The position numbers were made by a program, and so were the translations under genes. Of a stretch of 46,267 bases of DNA, positions 46,266-46,267 are shown piece after piece; within the stretch, counting starts at the first letter, position 1; each line of letters begins with the position of its first letter. Source of the DNA: Vibrio agarilyticus (lineage in GTDB: Bacteria > Pseudomonadota > Gammaproteobacteria > Enterobacterales > Vibrionaceae); assembly GCF_012641465.1 (NCBI RefSeq), contig NZ_JABAIK010000024.1:1-46267 (forward strand). The letters are read 5' to 3'. The notes below the pieces were generated by a model. That model was given only the letters and a program-made list of their open reading frames with translations, did not search any database and was not told the DNA's origin.

Positions 46266-46267
46266 AA

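Overview
The window is a chromosomal segment of a Vibrio or close relative. The evidence is a complete MSHA (mannose-sensitive haemagglutinin) type IV pilus locus, a qstR-like regulator between galU and ssb, a PglL-type ligase between lysC and uvrA, and Vibrio-type interspersed repeats. From memory, the order metH-lysC-pglL-uvrA-galU-qstR-ssb-csrD/mshH-msh-mreBCD-maf-rng-yhdP-nitrilase-tldD follows the V. cholerae chromosome 1 backbone. I cannot name the species.

Layout. 1-115: 3' part of tRNA-Asp and its terminator. 123-5260: a Na+/H+ antiporter (minus strand) divergent from cobalamin-dependent metH, with tandem MetJ-like boxes in between. 5403-8559: an unrecognised three-repeat lipoprotein, an ERIC-like element, and lysC behind a lysine riboswitch. 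8560-15133 (all minus): pglL, uvrA with a LexA box, galU and qstR. 15415-15954: ssb.

16152-34770 is the MSHA region. csrD (mshH) leads mshI-J-K-L-M-N-E-G, tightly packed with stop/start overlaps. A strong terminator separates these machine genes from the pilin operon: two tandem MshA-type major pilins, then mshC-D-O-P-Q. MshI, MshJ and MshK form the alignment complex, MshL the secretin, MshM and MshN are accessory proteins, MshE is the c-di-GMP-binding extension ATPase and MshG the platform protein. The pilins and minor pilins form the fibre and tip. No mshF-like ORF lies between mshG and the first pilin.

34931-39674 is the cell-shape and RNA-processing cluster mreB-mreC-mreD-maf-rng. It is followed by yhdP (39685-43581), a nitrilase-family hydrolase and tldD (to 45964). 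The window ends in an element of about 280 bp with 24-bp terminal inverted repeats.

Most of the window is conserved backbone and I see no convincing wholly new system. The points most worth a second look are the tandem pilin duplication with copied leaders and an identical 47-nt block, a 20-codon ORF bridging mshE and mshG, a triple 17-bp repeat at the tldD start, a possible small RNA between qstR and ssb, and signs of diversification in MshQ and the pilins.
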